Shown: positions 17,862 to 27,391 of the stretch, in pieces
How positions within the stretch are numbered: the stretch's first letter is position 1
Layout of the letters: every line of letters starts with the position of its first letter
NCBI RefSeq assembly: GCF_024612015.1
Contig: NZ_CP102512.1
Coordinates: forward strand, 372,001 to 436,000
DNA from: Streptomyces sp. CA-210063
Lineage (GTDB): Bacteria > Actinomycetota > Actinomycetes > Streptomycetales > Streptomycetaceae
Length of the DNA: 64,000 nucleotides
Reading direction: 5' to 3'
The notes under the pieces: model-generated
Seen by the model: the letters and a program-made list of their open reading frames with translations, nothing else
Told to the model about the DNA's origin: nothing
The model's database searches: none
Position numbers and translations under genes: made by a program

Positions 17862-18641
17862 GTGAAGATCGTTGTCTGCGTGAAGCACGTGCCCGACGCC
17901 ACTGCGGACCGCACCTTCACCGAGGACGGCACCACCGACCGGGAATCGGTCGACTCACTGCTGTCCGAACTCGACGAGTACGCGGTCGAGCAGGCCCTGC
18001 GGATCGCGGAGTCGGACGACGACGCCGAGATCAGTTACCTCACGGTCGGCCCCGACGACGCCAAGGACGCGCTGCGCAAGGCGCTGGCCATGGGCGGTGA
18101 CTCGGCGGTCCATGTGAGCGACGACGACCTCGAGGGCAGCGACGCCTTCGGTACGTCACTCGTCCTGGCCAAGGCGATCGAACGGAACGGCTTCGATCTC
18201 GTCCTGTGCGGGATGGCCTCGACGGACGGCACCATGGGTGTCGTACCGGCACTGCTGGCCGAGCGGCTCGGCGTCCCCGCCGTCACCCACCTGGAGGACC
18301 TGGCGGTCGAGAACGGAACGGTGACGGGCCGTCGCGAGGGCGACGGCGCGACCGTACGGATCCAGGGCACCCTGCCGGCCGTCGTGTCGGTGACCGACCG
18401 CTCCGGGGACGCCCGTTACCCCTCCTTCAAGGGGATCATGGCCGCGAAGAAGAAGCCGCTGGAGACCCTTGACCTGGACGACCTCGGGATCGAGGCCGCG
18501 CAGGTGGGCCCGGCCGGGGCGCGATCCGCCGTGGACACCGCGACCAGGCGCCCGCCCCGCAGCAAGGGCGAGATCCTCGCCGACGACGGCAGCGGCGGCA
18601 CCGTACTGGCCGCGTTCCTCACCGCCAAGAAGTTCATCTGA
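17862..18641 (+). CDS. etfB: Electron transfer flavoprotein beta subunit
   Basis: A 259-residue EtfB/FixA protein. It begins with the hallmark MKIVVCVKHVPDA (GTG start). It then has LDEYAVEQALRI, the nucleotide-binding VLCGMASTDGTMGVVP, and the conserved C-terminal KGIMAAKKKPLETL. With EtfA it would accept electrons from the acyl-CoA dehydrogenases encoded on both sides and deliver them to the quinone pool. The Shine-Dalgarno is GGAGCG. The last codons and stop lie inside the first unit of a 17-bp tandem repeat. Confidence 0.95.
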   Translation: MKIVVCVKHVPDATADRTFTEDGTTDRESVDSLLSELDEYAVEQALRIAESDDDAEISYLTVGPDDAKDALRKALAMGGDSAVHVSDDDLEGSDAFGTSLVLAKAIERNGFDLVLCGMASTDGTMGVVPALLAERLGVPAVTHLEDLAVENGTVTGRREGDGATVRIQGTLPAVVSVTDRSGDARYPSFKGIMAAKKKPLETLDLDDLGIEAAQVGPAGARSAVDTATRRPPRSKGEILADDGSGGTVLAAFLTAKKFI

Positions 18642-18709
18642 CCAAGAAGTTCATCCGACCAAGAACTTCACTTGGCCAAAAAGCTCACCTGGCCGAGAAG
18701 CTCACCTGA
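18625..18709 (+). repeat. Five-copy 17-bp tandem repeat across the etfB stop codon
   Basis: Five contiguous 17-bp units beginning CCAAGAAGTTCATCTGA (18625-18641), then 18642-18658, 18659-18675, 18676-18692 and 18693-18709. The first two units differ at one base and later units diverge more. Unit 1 encodes the last residues (KKFI) and stop of EtfB. The array fills most of the etfB-etfA gap. Unit 3 can form a small CCAAG/CTTGG hairpin. Confidence 0.85.
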
Positions 18710-18750
18710 AGCAGGAAGATCATCCCCCGTCCCGAAGGAGTTGCATCACC

Positions 18751-19713
18751 GTGGCCGAGATCCTGGTCCTCGTCGACCACACGGACGGCGCCGTACGCAA
18801 GCCGACCCTCGAACTGCTCACCCTGGCACGCAGGTTGGGCGAACCCTCGGCCGTCTTCCTGGGGCAGGGCGCCGACTTCGCCGCCGCGGCCCTCGGCCGG
18901 TACGGCGCGCGCAAGGTCTACGTCGTGGACGCCCCCGAGGTCGACGAGTACCTCGTCACCCCGGCCGTCGACGCCCTCACCCAGATCGCCGAGCGCACCG
19001 GCCCGGCGGCGATCCTGCTGCCGTCGGGACCGGACGGCAAGGAGACCGCCGCCCGGGTCGCGCTCCGGCTCGGCTCCGGGCTCATCACCGACGCCGTCGA
19101 CGTCACCGCCGGGGCGGACGGCCCCGTCACCGAGCAGTCGGCCTTCGCGGCGACCTACCAGGTCACCGCGCACATCACGCAAGGCGTGCCCGTCATCACG
19201 GTGAAGCCGAACGCCGTCGCCCCCGAGCCCGCCCCCACCGACCCCGTCATCGACAAGCAGGACATCGCCTTCGGGCCGGCCTCCACCGCCGTCAAGGTGC
19301 TGTCCCGCACCCCACGCGAGCGTGGCGACCGTCCGGAGCTGACCGAGGCCGACATCGTGGTCTCCGGCGGCCGGGGAGTGAACGGCGCGGAGAACTTCGC
19401 CGTCATCGAGCGCATCGCCGACCTGCTGGGCGCGGCCGTCGGGGCGTCCCGTGCCGCCGTGGACGCGGGCTGGTACCCGCACAGCCACCAGGTCGGGCAG
19501 ACCGGCACCCAGGTCTCCCCGCAGCTCTACCTCGCCGCCGGAATCTCCGGGGCGATCCAGCACCGGGCGGGCATGCAGACGTCCAAGACCATCGTCGCCG
19601 TCAACAAGGACGCCGACGCCCCCATCTTCGAACTCGCCGACCACGGCGTGGTCGGGGACCTCTTCGAGGTGCTGCCGCAGCTGGCGGACGAGATCGAGCG
19701 ACGCCGGAGCTGA
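18751..19713 (+). CDS. etfA: Electron transfer flavoprotein alpha subunit
   Basis: A 320-residue EtfA/FixB protein starting [13 protein letters not shown] (GTG start, GAAGGAG about 10 bases upstream). The FAD-binding C-terminal domain is clear: [67 protein letters not shown] and [14 protein letters not shown]. It forms the heterodimer with EtfB. The 109-bp gap between the two genes is unusually long for this pair and is mostly tandem repeat. Confidence 0.95.
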   Translation: MAEILVLVDHTDGAVRKPTLELLTLARRLGEPSAVFLGQGADFAAAALGRYGARKVYVVDAPEVDEYLVTPAVDALTQIAERTGPAAILLPSGPDGKETAARVALRLGSGLITDAVDVTAGADGPVTEQSAFAATYQVTAHITQGVPVITVKPNAVAPEPAPTDPVIDKQDIAFGPASTAVKVLSRTPRERGDRPELTEADIVVSGGRGVNGAENFAVIERIADLLGAAVGASRAAVDAGWYPHSHQVGQTGTQVSPQLYLAAGISGAIQHRAGMQTSKTIVAVNKDADAPIFELADHGVVGDLFEVLPQLADEIERRRS

Positions 19714-19768
19714 CCTCCCGCGCCCGGAGCCGATCTTTCGCACCCCGGCCTTCCCTTCGACCAGCCAT

Positions 19769-19796
19769 ACCACTAAAATCGCTAACTGATTACATC
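19769..19796. promoter_or_regulatory. AT-rich promoter island before the amidohydrolase gene
   Basis: The stretch ACCACTAAAATCGCTAACTGATTACATC stands out from the GC-rich flanks. Read on the other strand it contains AGTTAGCGA, related to the TTAGC core of the other islands. It lies about 20-48 bp upstream of the start at 19817, suggesting that the amidohydrolase operon has its own promoter separate from etfA. Confidence 0.4.
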
Positions 19797-19816
19797 CATT
19801 GACCCGAAGGAGCGTC

Positions 19817-20896
19817 ATGTCGAAGATCTGGGTCAACTCGGGGGACTCGCACGTGATGGAACCCGCCGATGTGTGGACCGAGAGGCTGTCGGCGCGGCTC
19901 GGCGCCCGGGCCCCCCGCAGCGAGCGCGGCGAGAAGTACGAGATGCTCTACATCGACGGCGAACGCATCGACCGCCAGCTCGGCGACTTCATGGACGCGA
20001 TGCGCCCGCCGGGCGCCTGGGATCTGAAGGTCCGCCTCAAGGACCTCGACCAGGAGGGCGTGTGGGGCCAACTGGCCTTCCCGTCCATGGGGTTCTGGCT
20101 GGTGTCGATCACCGACCGGGAGCTCGCCCGGGAGACCGTACGGGCCTGGAACGACTGGGCGCACGAGGAGATCCTCAGCAAGAACAAGCGCGTCATCACC
20201 ACCGCCTGTGTCTCGACCGCCGACATCGACGACGCGGTCGCCGAGCTGGAGCGGGCGGCGGAGATGGGCTTCCAGTGTGTCTTCCTCCCGTGCTCGACAC
20301 GGGAGGGCGAGGAGTACGCCCTCGACCGCTGGGAGCCGCTGTGGACCGCGGCCGAGCGGGCGGGCATGGTGCTCGGCTTCCACATCGGCACGGGCGGACA
20401 GAACGTCGTCTTCCGCGGACCCGGCGGCGCGGTCGTCAACTACATGGAGACGACCTACCCGGGCATGCGGGTGGTGTCCCACCTGGTCGCGGGCGGCGCC
20501 CTGGACCGTCACCCGGACCTCAAGATCCTCATCGCTGAAGGCGGCGCAGGCTGGGTGCCCGCCATCGGGGACCGGATGGACGAGGCGTACCGCCAGCACG
20601 GCATGTTCGTCCGGCCCAAGCTGAGCCGGCTGCCCAGCGAGATCATCAGGCAGCAGGTGTACGCCTCCTTCCAGCACGACAAGAGCTCGGTGGAGATCGT
20701 CGAGTCGACGGGCTACCGCAACGTGATGTGGGGCGACGACTACCCCCACCTCGAAGGCACGTACGGGCACACCCAGTCCACCCTCCACGACCTGTTCGAC
20801 GGCGTGTCCGACGACATCCGCGAGCGTGTCACGCGCGGCACGTTCAACGAGCTCTTCCGGCTGCCGGAGCAGACTCCCCAGGAAGCGGCCGTCTGA
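19817..20896 (+). CDS. Amidohydrolase family protein (amidohydrolase_2)
   Basis: A 359-residue TIM-barrel metal hydrolase/decarboxylase of the amidohydrolase_2 branch. The N-terminal motif reads SGDSHVMEPADVW, and the C-terminal metal-site aspartate is in MWGDDYPHLEGTY. Many actinobacterial catabolic clusters include a member, often acting as hydrolase or decarboxylase on ring-derived acids. ATG 19817 is preceded by GAAGGAG at the usual distance; an upstream in-frame TTG at 19799 is less likely. It is the first gene of a plus-strand set reaching 24903. Confidence 0.88.
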   Translation: MSKIWVNSGDSHVMEPADVWTERLSARLGARAPRSERGEKYEMLYIDGERIDRQLGDFMDAMRPPGAWDLKVRLKDLDQEGVWGQLAFPSMGFWLVSITDRELARETVRAWNDWAHEEILSKNKRVITTACVSTADIDDAVAELERAAEMGFQCVFLPCSTREGEEYALDRWEPLWTAAERAGMVLGFHIGTGGQNVVFRGPGGAVVNYMETTYPGMRVVSHLVAGGALDRHPDLKILIAEGGAGWVPAIGDRMDEAYRQHGMFVRPKLSRLPSEIIRQQVYASFQHDKSSVEIVESTGYRNVMWGDDYPHLEGTYGHTQSTLHDLFDGVSDDIRERVTRGTFNELFRLPEQTPQEAAV

Positions 20897-20918
20897 GCGG
20901 CAGCAAGGCGAACCGACG

Positions 20919-23348
20919 GTGACCACTCCCCCGTACCCCTCGTATCCCGACGACCTGGAACGGCCCGGACTCGTCAGGACCGGACGGTCGACGTTCCTCA
21001 GGCCCATCCGGCCCGAGGACGCCGACCGCCTGGTCGCCTTCGTCGGCAGCCTGTCCCGGGCCACCCTCGCCTACCGTTCCCTCGGCCCGGTGGTCCGCGC
21101 CCGCGACGACGTCATCCGGCGCGGCGCGCACGTGGACTACCTCAACGAACTGGCCCTCGTCGCCCTGGCCGGCGACGAGATCGCCGGACTGGTCCGCTAC
21201 GTCCGCGACCCGGAGGACCCGGAGCACGCCGAGGTCACCTTCACCATCCGGGACGACCACCAGAGCGAGGGGTTCGGCCGGCTGCTCCTGGAGCACATCG
21301 CCGCCGCCGCGCGTGCCCGGGGCATCCGGGTGCTGGAGGCCGACGTCCTCGCCGACAACACCCGGATGATCAACGTCTTCCTCGGCTCCGGCTACCGGAT
21401 CGAGACCGGCCCGCCCGGCCAGATCATCCACTTCGAGATCGCCATCGACCCGCAGGCCCTGGCCGTCGCGCGGGCCGAGCGCCGCGAGCACACGGCCGTA
21501 CGGCGTTCCCTGCGGCCCCTGCTCGAACCACGGTCGGTCGCCGTGATCGGCGCCAACCGCGACCCGCTGACGATCGGCCACGAGATCGTGGCCAACCTGC
21601 TGCGGGGCGGCTTCGACGGCAGCGTGTTCCCGGTCAACCCACGGGCCGACGAGATCGCCGGGGTACGGGCGTACGCCGGGGTGCGCGACCTTCCCGAGGC
21701 GCCGGACCTGGCCCTGGTGGCCGTACGGGCCGGGGCCGTGCCCGGGGTCGTACGGGAGTGCGCGGAGGCCGGGGTCAAGGCGGTGGTCGTCGTCTCGTCG
21801 GGCTTCGGGGAGACGGGAACCGACGGACGGGCCGCGGAACTCGACCTGGCCCGTTTCGCCCGTGCCTCCGGGATGCGCCTGGTGGGCCCGAACTGCATGG
21901 GCGTCGTCAACACGACCCCCGCGGCGCGGCTGGCCGCGACCTTCTCGCCCGCCCTGCCGGCGCCGGGCCGGGTGGCGATGTCCAGCCAGTCCGGGCCGCT
22001 GGGGCTCGCGGTGCTCGACTTCGCCAAGCGACTGCGGCTCGGTTTCTCCGGGTTCGTCTCGGTGGGGCACGCGGTGGACGTGTCCACCAACGACCTGCTG
22101 CAGTGGTGGGAGGAGGACCCGGCGACCTCGGTGATCCTGCTGCACGTCGAGACCTTCGGCAATCCCCGCCGGTTCGCCCGCATCGCCCGCCGGATCGCGC
22201 CGCGCAAGCCGATCGTCGCGGTGCATCCGGGTCACGCGGACTCGGCGGTGAGTTCACTGTTCGCCCAGTCCGGCGTGATCCGCACCCGCAGCCTCCAGGA
22301 ACTGTTCGACGTCGCCCTTCTCCTCGCCCACCAGCCGCCCCCGCCCGGCGACCGGGTCGCCGTGATCACCAACGCGGGCGGGCCCGCGGCGCTGACGGTC
22401 GGCGCCTGCGCGGCGAGCGGTCTGCGCGTACCCGCACTCGGCGAGCACACCCGGCAGCGGCTCGCTTCCGCCCTCTCGCCCCATGCCGACGTCGCCAACC
22501 CGATCGACCTGACCCCCACGGCCACGGCCGCCCAGTACCGGCAGGCACTGGACGCGGTCCTGGCCGACGACGACATCGACGCGGCCGTCGTCCTGTTCAT
22601 GCCCCCGCTGGCGGACAAGCCCGACGAGGTGGCGTCGGCGATCCTCGACGCCGCCGCGGCCCGGCCCGACAAGCCGGTGGTGGCCAGCTTCCTCGGCGGT
22701 GCGGGCGTCGCCGATCTCCTGCACCGGGGTGACCTGGTGGTACCGACGTACACGTTCCCCGAGGCGGCGGCCGCCTCGCTCGGCCACGCGGCGGCCTACC
22801 AGGCCTGGCGCAGCACCCCCGCGGGCGTTGTCCCGGATCTCGCCGGCGTCGACACCGAGCGCGCCCGCTCGCTGATCGCGGCCGGCGCTCCCGGCCCGCT
22901 CCCGGCGGCGGTCACCGCCGAGTTGCTGGCCTCGTACGGGATCGCTCTGCGCGAGACAGGCCCGGGCGCGGGCCCGGACGCGTTCCTCTCCGTCGGCGCC
23001 GACCCGGTCTTCGGTCCGGTGGTCTCCTTCGGCCTCACCGGGGACTACGCCGACCTCATGGCGGACGTCGCGCACCGCGTCACTCCGCTCAGCGACCGCG
23101 ACGCCCGGGAGATGGTCCGCTCACTGCGGGCGGCCCCCCTGCTGGACGGCCGGGCGGGCGGGCCGGGGGTGGATCTCGCGGCCCTGGAGGAGACCGTCCT
23201 GCGGATCTCGGCGATGGTCGAGGACCACCCCGAGATCGAGGCGCTGGAACTGCGCCCCGTACGACTTCTACCACCCGGGGACGGAGTCGCCGTCGCACAC
23301 GCGACGATCCGGCTGGCGGACAACACCACAGGAGGCAGCCCGGCATGA
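20919..23348 (+). CDS. GNAT acetyltransferase fused to a degenerate ADP-forming acyl-CoA synthetase-like region
   Basis: A 809-residue fusion. Residues about 20-180 are a GNAT domain with the acetyl-CoA loop QSEGFGRLLLE near 115-125. From about residue 203 follows a CoA-binding Rossmann domain (SVAVIGANRDPLTIG), then succinyl-CoA-ligase-like domains (GPNCMGVVNT, SSQSGPLGLAVLDF, TNAGGPAAL). The segment SHTGALAG, common in this family, appears deleted (PGHADSAVSSLFAQSGV). The C-terminal ATP-grasp part is short and lacks its lysine-containing first half. Synthetase activity is therefore doubtful. A Pat-like lysine acetyltransferase sensing CoA ligands is the better inference. The known Streptomyces order, as I recall it, has GNAT at the C-terminus; here it is N-terminal. 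Confidence 0.85.
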   Translation: MTTPPYPSYPDDLERPGLVRTGRSTFLRPIRPEDADRLVAFVGSLSRATLAYRSLGPVVRARDDVIRRGAHVDYLNELALVALAGDEIAGLVRYVRDPEDPEHAEVTFTIRDDHQSEGFGRLLLEHIAAAARARGIRVLEADVLADNTRMINVFLGSGYRIETGPPGQIIHFEIAIDPQALAVARAERREHTAVRRSLRPLLEPRSVAVIGANRDPLTIGHEIVANLLRGGFDGSVFPVNPRADEIAGVRAYAGVRDLPEAPDLALVAVRAGAVPGVVRECAEAGVKAVVVVSSGFGETGTDGRAAELDLARFARASGMRLVGPNCMGVVNTTPAARLAATFSPALPAPGRVAMSSQSGPLGLAVLDFAKRLRLGFSGFVSVGHAVDVSTNDLLQWWEEDPATSVILLHVETFGNPRRFARIARRIAPRKPIVAVHPGHADSAVSSLFAQSGVIRTRSLQELFDVALLLAHQPPPPGDRVAVITNAGGPAALTVGACAASGLRVPALGEHTRQRLASALSPHADVANPIDLTPTATAAQYRQALDAVLADDDIDAAVVLFMPPLADKPDEVASAILDAAAARPDKPVVASFLGGAGVADLLHRGDLVVPTYTFPEAAAASLGHAAAYQAWRSTPAGVVPDLAGVDTERARSLIAAGAPGPLPAAVTAELLASYGIALRETGPGAGPDAFLSVGADPVFGPVVSFGLTGDYADLMADVAHRVTPLSDRDAREMVRSLRAAPLLDGRAGGPGVDLAALEETVLRISAMVEDHPEIEALELRPVRLLPPGDGVAVAHATIRLADNTTGGSPA

Positions 23349-24319
23349 AGGTGGGCATCTACTTCGATATGCGCAACCCCCCGCCGTGGCAGCGGAGTTG
23401 GTCACGGGTGTACGGCTTCGCGCTGGAGATGTGCGAGGAGGCGGACCGGCTGGGCATCGACTCGGTCTGGTTCTCCGAACATCACGGCTTCGAGGACGGT
23501 TACCTCCCCCAGCCGCTCACCATGGCGGCCGCTGCCGCCGCCCGCACCCGGCACGTACGCCTGGGCACCGCGGTCGTCCCGGCACCGCTGCACGCGGCCC
23601 CCGAGATCGCCGAACAGGCCGCGATCGTCGACATCATCAGCGACGGCCGCCTCGACCTCGGGCTGGGTACCGGCTACCGGGTGCCCGAGTACCGGCTGTA
23701 CGGGGCCGACCTCACCAAGCGCTACACCACGACCGACCAGCGGGTACGCGACATCCGCGCCCTGTGGGCCGAGTCCCTGGTCACCCCCGGCCCGGTCCAG
23801 AACCCGCTGCCGATCTGGCTCGGCTACCAGGGACCGCAGGGCGCCAGACGGGCCGGCCGGCTCGGCACCGGGCTGCTGTCGCTCAACCCGGCGCTCCTGA
23901 CGCCGTACCGGGAAGGCCTCGCCGAGAGCGGATACGACGTGTCGGCGGCCCGGATGCAGGGCTCGTTCACCACGTTCGTCACCGAGGACCCCGAGGGCGA
24001 CTGGCCGGTGGTCCGCACACACCTCGCGTACCAGTGGAACAGCTACCGCCGCTACATGGTCGAGGGGACCGATCAGCCGGCCCCCCGCCCCATCGACCCC
24101 GAGAAGTGGCGGGAGACGGGGCTGAGCGCGACCGGCGTCGGCCAGTTCCTGTACGGCACCCCGCAGGAGACCGCCGACGCCATCCGGGCGTACGTGGCAG
24201 GGTTGCCGGTGGAGGGGGTGTTCCTGTGGGCCTCGCTGGCCGGGATGCCCGAGGACATGGTGGCCCGCCAGGTCCAGCTCATCGCGGGGAAGCTGCGCCC
24301 GCTGCTCGCCGATCTCTGA
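23345..24319 (+). CDS. LLM-class flavin-dependent oxidoreductase
   Basis: A 324-residue bacterial-luciferase-like monooxygenase using reduced FMN or F420. Typical segments are VGIYFDMRN, SVWFSEHHGFEDGY, RLGTAVVPAPLHAAPEIAEQ, and DGRLDLGLGTGYR. Its ATG overlaps the stop of the GNAT fusion gene (ATGA), indicating coupled translation. It might catalyse a Baeyer-Villiger-like or other oxygenation in the same catabolic pathway. Cofactor (FMN or F420) cannot be decided from sequence alone. Confidence 0.9.
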   Translation: MKVGIYFDMRNPPPWQRSWSRVYGFALEMCEEADRLGIDSVWFSEHHGFEDGYLPQPLTMAAAAAARTRHVRLGTAVVPAPLHAAPEIAEQAAIVDIISDGRLDLGLGTGYRVPEYRLYGADLTKRYTTTDQRVRDIRALWAESLVTPGPVQNPLPIWLGYQGPQGARRAGRLGTGLLSLNPALLTPYREGLAESGYDVSAARMQGSFTTFVTEDPEGDWPVVRTHLAYQWNSYRRYMVEGTDQPAPRPIDPEKWRETGLSATGVGQFLYGTPQETADAIRAYVAGLPVEGVFLWASLAGMPEDMVARQVQLIAGKLRPLLADL

Positions 24320-24381
24320 CACTCCGATGCCGGCCCCGCGCGGGTCGGCCCCCCCCGATGCCCGACAAGAGGAGTCACACC

Positions 24382-24903
24382 ATGTCCGCGACGACACCGA
24401 CGGGGCCCTGGGCCGGGGCGGACTTCCAGGAGCCGCCCCGGACCCCGGGCGGGGTGGCCCTGTGCGGGGCGTGCCGCGCCGCCGGGTCCTGCCGGCTGGG
24501 GGTGGAGCGCGAGCGGCTCGACGAGGACGGGGCGGCGTGGTTCGAGCTGTCCTGTCCGCGTGACCAGGAGGGCGGGCCCGAGGTCGCGCACGGCGGCTGG
24601 ACCGCCGCCGTCCTGGACGACTGTCTCGGCCATCTGCCGCTGCTGCACCGGGTGTTGAGCGTGACGGCGGAACTGACCGTCAGCTTCGTGAAGCCGGTGC
24701 CCGTGGAACGGCCGCTGGAGGTCCGGGCCTGGGTGGAGAAGCGGGAGGGCAGGCGCTGGTACATCGCGGGCGAGATGGTGCTCCTGCCGACGCGCGCCGT
24801 CCTGGCCCGGGCCTCCGGGATCTGGGTGACCCGGGACCCGGGCCACTTCGCCCGGCACCAGGAGTGGCTGGCAGGACAGGACGCGGACGGGGCGTCGCGG
24901 TAG
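24382..24903 (+). CDS. Hotdog-fold thioesterase (PaaI-like)
   Basis: A 173-residue hotdog protein. EVAHGGWTAAVLDDCLG contains the His-Gly-Gly and the following acidic residue typical of PaaI/4HBT thioesterases. It would release CoA from an acyl-CoA, for example to prevent CoA sequestration. The N-terminus carries three cysteines (LCGACRAAGSC), not usual for the family and possibly a metal or redox site. AGAGGAG precedes the ATG. It ends the plus-strand block, convergent with lpdA. Confidence 0.85.
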   Translation: MSATTPTGPWAGADFQEPPRTPGGVALCGACRAAGSCRLGVERERLDEDGAAWFELSCPRDQEGGPEVAHGGWTAAVLDDCLGHLPLLHRVLSVTAELTVSFVKPVPVERPLEVRAWVEKREGRRWYIAGEMVLLPTRAVLARASGIWVTRDPGHFARHQEWLAGQDADGASR

Positions 24904-24936
24904 GAGACGAGGCCGGTCAGGGCATGGCGGTGATCG

Positions 24937-26349
24937 CTACATGTTGATCATGTGACCCGCGAGGCCGTGTACGGCTTCCTTGACCGCCTCGCCGAGGGTG
25001 GGGTGGGCGTGGACGTTGCGAGCGACCTCGTGGACCGTGAGGTCCCACTGCTGGGCCAGAGTCAGCTCGGGCAGCAGTTCGGTGACGTCCGGGCCGATGA
25101 GGTGGCCGCCGAGGAGCTCGCCGTACTTGGCGTCGCTGATCAGCTTCACGAAGCCGGTCGCATCGCCCAGGCCGTGTGCCTTGGCGTTCGCGGTGAACGG
25201 GAACTTCGCCACCCGCACGTCGAAGCCCTTCTCCCTCGCCTGCGCCTCGGTGTAGCCGAAGCTGGCGATCTGCGGCTGGCAGAAGGTGGCGCGCGGGATC
25301 ATCGCGTAGTCCAGCTCCATGGTCTCCGCGTCCGCGATCGTCTCGGCGGCGACGACGCCCATCGCCTCGGCGGCGTGCGCGAGCATCAGCTTCGCGGTGA
25401 CGTCACCGATGGCGTAGATGTGCGGAACGGAGGTGCGGCAGCGGCCGTCGACGTCGATCGCGCCGCGATCGGTGACCCGCACTCCCGTGTTCTCCAGCCC
25501 GTAACCGGTGACGTTCGGCGCGAAGCCGATCGCCTGCAGGACCTTGTCCGCCTCCAGGACCTGCTGAGCCCCGTCCTTGGCGGTGACGGTGACCCGCACC
25601 TGCGGACCGGATTCGTCGATCGACTCGACGCGGGTCGAGGTCAGTACGTCGATGCCCAACTTGCGGTACTGCTTGGCGAGTTCAGCGGAGACCTCGATGT
25701 CCTCCAGTGGGGCGACCCGGTCCAGGAACTCGACGACGGTGACCTTCACGCCGTAGTTGTGCAGGATGTAGGCGAACTCGATGCCGATGGCCCCGGCGCC
25801 CGCGATGACGATCGACTGCGGCAGGTCCTCGGCGAGGATCTGCTCCTCGAATGTCACCACGCGCGATGTACGGCGGGTGCCGGGCAGCAGCTTGGGGGTC
25901 GCCCCAGCGGCGATGATGCAGTGATCGAAGCCGATCGTGCGGGTGTTCCCGTCGTAGTCGGCCACCTGGAGCGCGTGCGGGTCGAGGAACGTGCCGCGAC
26001 CGCTGATTTCCGTGATCTTGTTCTTCTTCATCAGGTAGTGGACGCCCTTGACCCGGCCGTCCGCGACCTTCCGGCTACGGCGGTAGGCCTCCCCGTAGTC
26101 GAAGGAGACCTGTCCGTCGACCTTGATGCCGAAGGTCTTCGCCTCACGGGTGAAGACGTGGGCGAGTTCGGCATTACGCAGCAGGGCCTTGGTGGGAATG
26201 CAGCCCACGTTCAGGCAGACGCCGCCCCAGTACTTCTCCTCCACGACCGCCACCCGCTTGCCCAGCTGGGCAGCCCGGATGGCGGCCACATATCCGCCAG
26301 GTCCCGCGCCGAGTACAACGACGTCGAAATGTTCACCCTGCTCGTCCAT
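24937..26349 (-). CDS. lpdA: Dihydrolipoyl dehydrogenase
   Basis: A 470-residue FAD disulfide oxidoreductase, the E3 component of 2-oxoacid dehydrogenase and glycine-cleavage complexes. It has the N-terminal FAD motif [17 protein letters not shown], the redox-active pair in [13 protein letters not shown], the NAD motif [11 protein letters not shown], and the C-terminal active-site region [13 protein letters not shown] with His-Glu. AAAGGAA lies before the ATG. No E1 or E2 gene is adjacent. A GTCGC...CAAC element upstream (26440-26454) resembles the putative HxlR sites, so it may share control with the next genes. Confidence 0.95.
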   Translation of the reverse strand: MDEQGEHFDVVVLGAGPGGYVAAIRAAQLGKRVAVVEEKYWGGVCLNVGCIPTKALLRNAELAHVFTREAKTFGIKVDGQVSFDYGEAYRRSRKVADGRVKGVHYLMKKNKITEISGRGTFLDPHALQVADYDGNTRTIGFDHCIIAAGATPKLLPGTRRTSRVVTFEEQILAEDLPQSIVIAGAGAIGIEFAYILHNYGVKVTVVEFLDRVAPLEDIEVSAELAKQYRKLGIDVLTSTRVESIDESGPQVRVTVTAKDGAQQVLEADKVLQAIGFAPNVTGYGLENTGVRVTDRGAIDVDGRCRTSVPHIYAIGDVTAKLMLAHAAEAMGVVAAETIADAETMELDYAMIPRATFCQPQIASFGYTEAQAREKGFDVRVAKFPFTANAKAHGLGDATGFVKLISDAKYGELLGGHLIGPDVTELLPELTLAQQWDLTVHEVARNVHAHPTLGEAVKEAVHGLAGHMINM

Positions 26350-26439
26350 GGACGGTTCCTTTCCGCTGGGGCGTCCGGCTCCACGTGAGGGCCGGTCCGC
26401 TCCCGGTCGAACGACGTGTTCACCAACTCAGTCAACTCA

Positions 26440-26454
26440 GTCGCGTGGTTCAAC
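26440..26454. promoter_or_regulatory. Putative HxlR-type site upstream of lpdA
   Basis: GTCGCGTGGTTCAAC matches 12 of 15 bases of GTTGCGTGGAGCAAC located at the hxlR promoter. It lies about 90 bp upstream of the lpdA start. Next to it, CAACTCAGT is repeated head-to-tail (26424-26441). The rest of the 310-bp lpdA-hxlR gap shows no gene. Confidence 0.4.
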
Positions 26455-26628
26455 ACTTCTGTGCCGTGATCAATGCCGACTCACATCATCGACGGAGGAC
26501 CTGCGCCTCGTCGACTTCGTGTACTCCGGCCTCGGCGGCACCGAGCCTGGGAGTGTCGAGCCCAAAGGCCGCGAAGTGTGGGGTGAGCACCGACCGGACT
26601 GTCCGGCGCCCGACCCCCGAGTCCGTCA

Positions 26629-26643
26629 GTTGCGTGGAGCAAC
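26629..26643. promoter_or_regulatory. Inverted-repeat operator at the hxlR promoter
   Basis: GTTGC-GTGGA-GCAAC, a perfect 5-bp inverted repeat, ends 17 bp before the hxlR ATG and just upstream of a -10-like TAGATT (26648-26653). The ATG lies only six bases after that hexamer and no Shine-Dalgarno is visible. A leaderless, autoregulated transcript is likely. Confidence 0.55.
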
Positions 26644-26659
26644 GTGCTAGATTCACAGC

Positions 26660-27124
26660 ATGTTGGGCCAGACATACGACAATCAGCTGTGCTCCATCGC
26701 CCGGACTCTGGAGGTTGTGGGCGAGCGCTGGACCTTGCTGATCATTCGCGACGCGCAGCTCGGGCTGCGCCGGTTCGAGGAGTTTCAGGACAGCCTCGGC
26801 ATCGCCCGCAATGTGCTGACGAACCGCCTCACCAAGCTGGTCGACGAGGGACTGCTGGATCGGGTCTGCTATCAGGAGCGGCCCGCCCGCTATGAGTACC
26901 GGCCGACGAGCAAGGCCCAGGACTTGCTCACCGCCGTGCTCGCCTTGATGCACTGGGGCGATGAGCACGCCGCGGATCCGGCCGGCCCGCCGAGGATCAC
27001 CAGCCACGTGGGGTGCGGGGGCAACGTTCGGGAACAGCTCGTGTGCACCGAATGCGGACAAGCGGTGGGCCCGGACGCCGTTCTCCTGCTTCCCGGCCCG
27101 GCGCTCACCGACTCCCAGGCCTGA
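26660..27124 (+). CDS. HxlR-family transcriptional regulator with C-terminal cysteine motif
   Basis: A 154-residue HxlR winged-helix regulator. It has the family opening CSIARTLEVVGERWTLLIIR, whose cysteine is the usual sensor position, then FEEFQDSLGIARNVLTNRL (recognition helix) and the wing RPARYEYRPTSKA. HxlR proteins often respond to electrophiles or quinones. The C-terminus adds a putative zinc-ribbon-like pattern (HVGCGG then CTECG) not needed for DNA binding. It stands directly before the iron-sulfur/SCP2 operon, whose promoter holds two similar sites, so it is the probable regulator of that operon. Confidence 0.9.
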   Translation: MLGQTYDNQLCSIARTLEVVGERWTLLIIRDAQLGLRRFEEFQDSLGIARNVLTNRLTKLVDEGLLDRVCYQERPARYEYRPTSKAQDLLTAVLALMHWGDEHAADPAGPPRITSHVGCGGNVREQLVCTECGQAVGPDAVLLLPGPALTDSQA

Positions 27125-27391
27125 CATCCATGCCGTGAGTGTCGATCAGACACTCAACGATGTTCCTCTCCCCGCAGAGGGCCTGCGTCGCGACTGACGG
27201 ACGGGTCACCCGTGCTTTCCGCGGGCCGACTACGCGCCGTCTCCGGTTCGACCCGTCGTCCGGACCGGTGCGGGGCGGCCGACGGGTCGGCGGACCCGTA
27301 CTTTGCTCAGCACAGGGATGATCCGCGCGCCGTCCGCGGCCCGCCCCGCTGCGGCGTCTCAGTACAGGTGGATCACGACTCGACACCACCA

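Noticed and set aside
26486..27127. 213-residue minus-strand open frame opposite hxlR
   Set aside because: Shadow of the HxlR gene, whose plus-strand sequence has clear winged-helix motifs.
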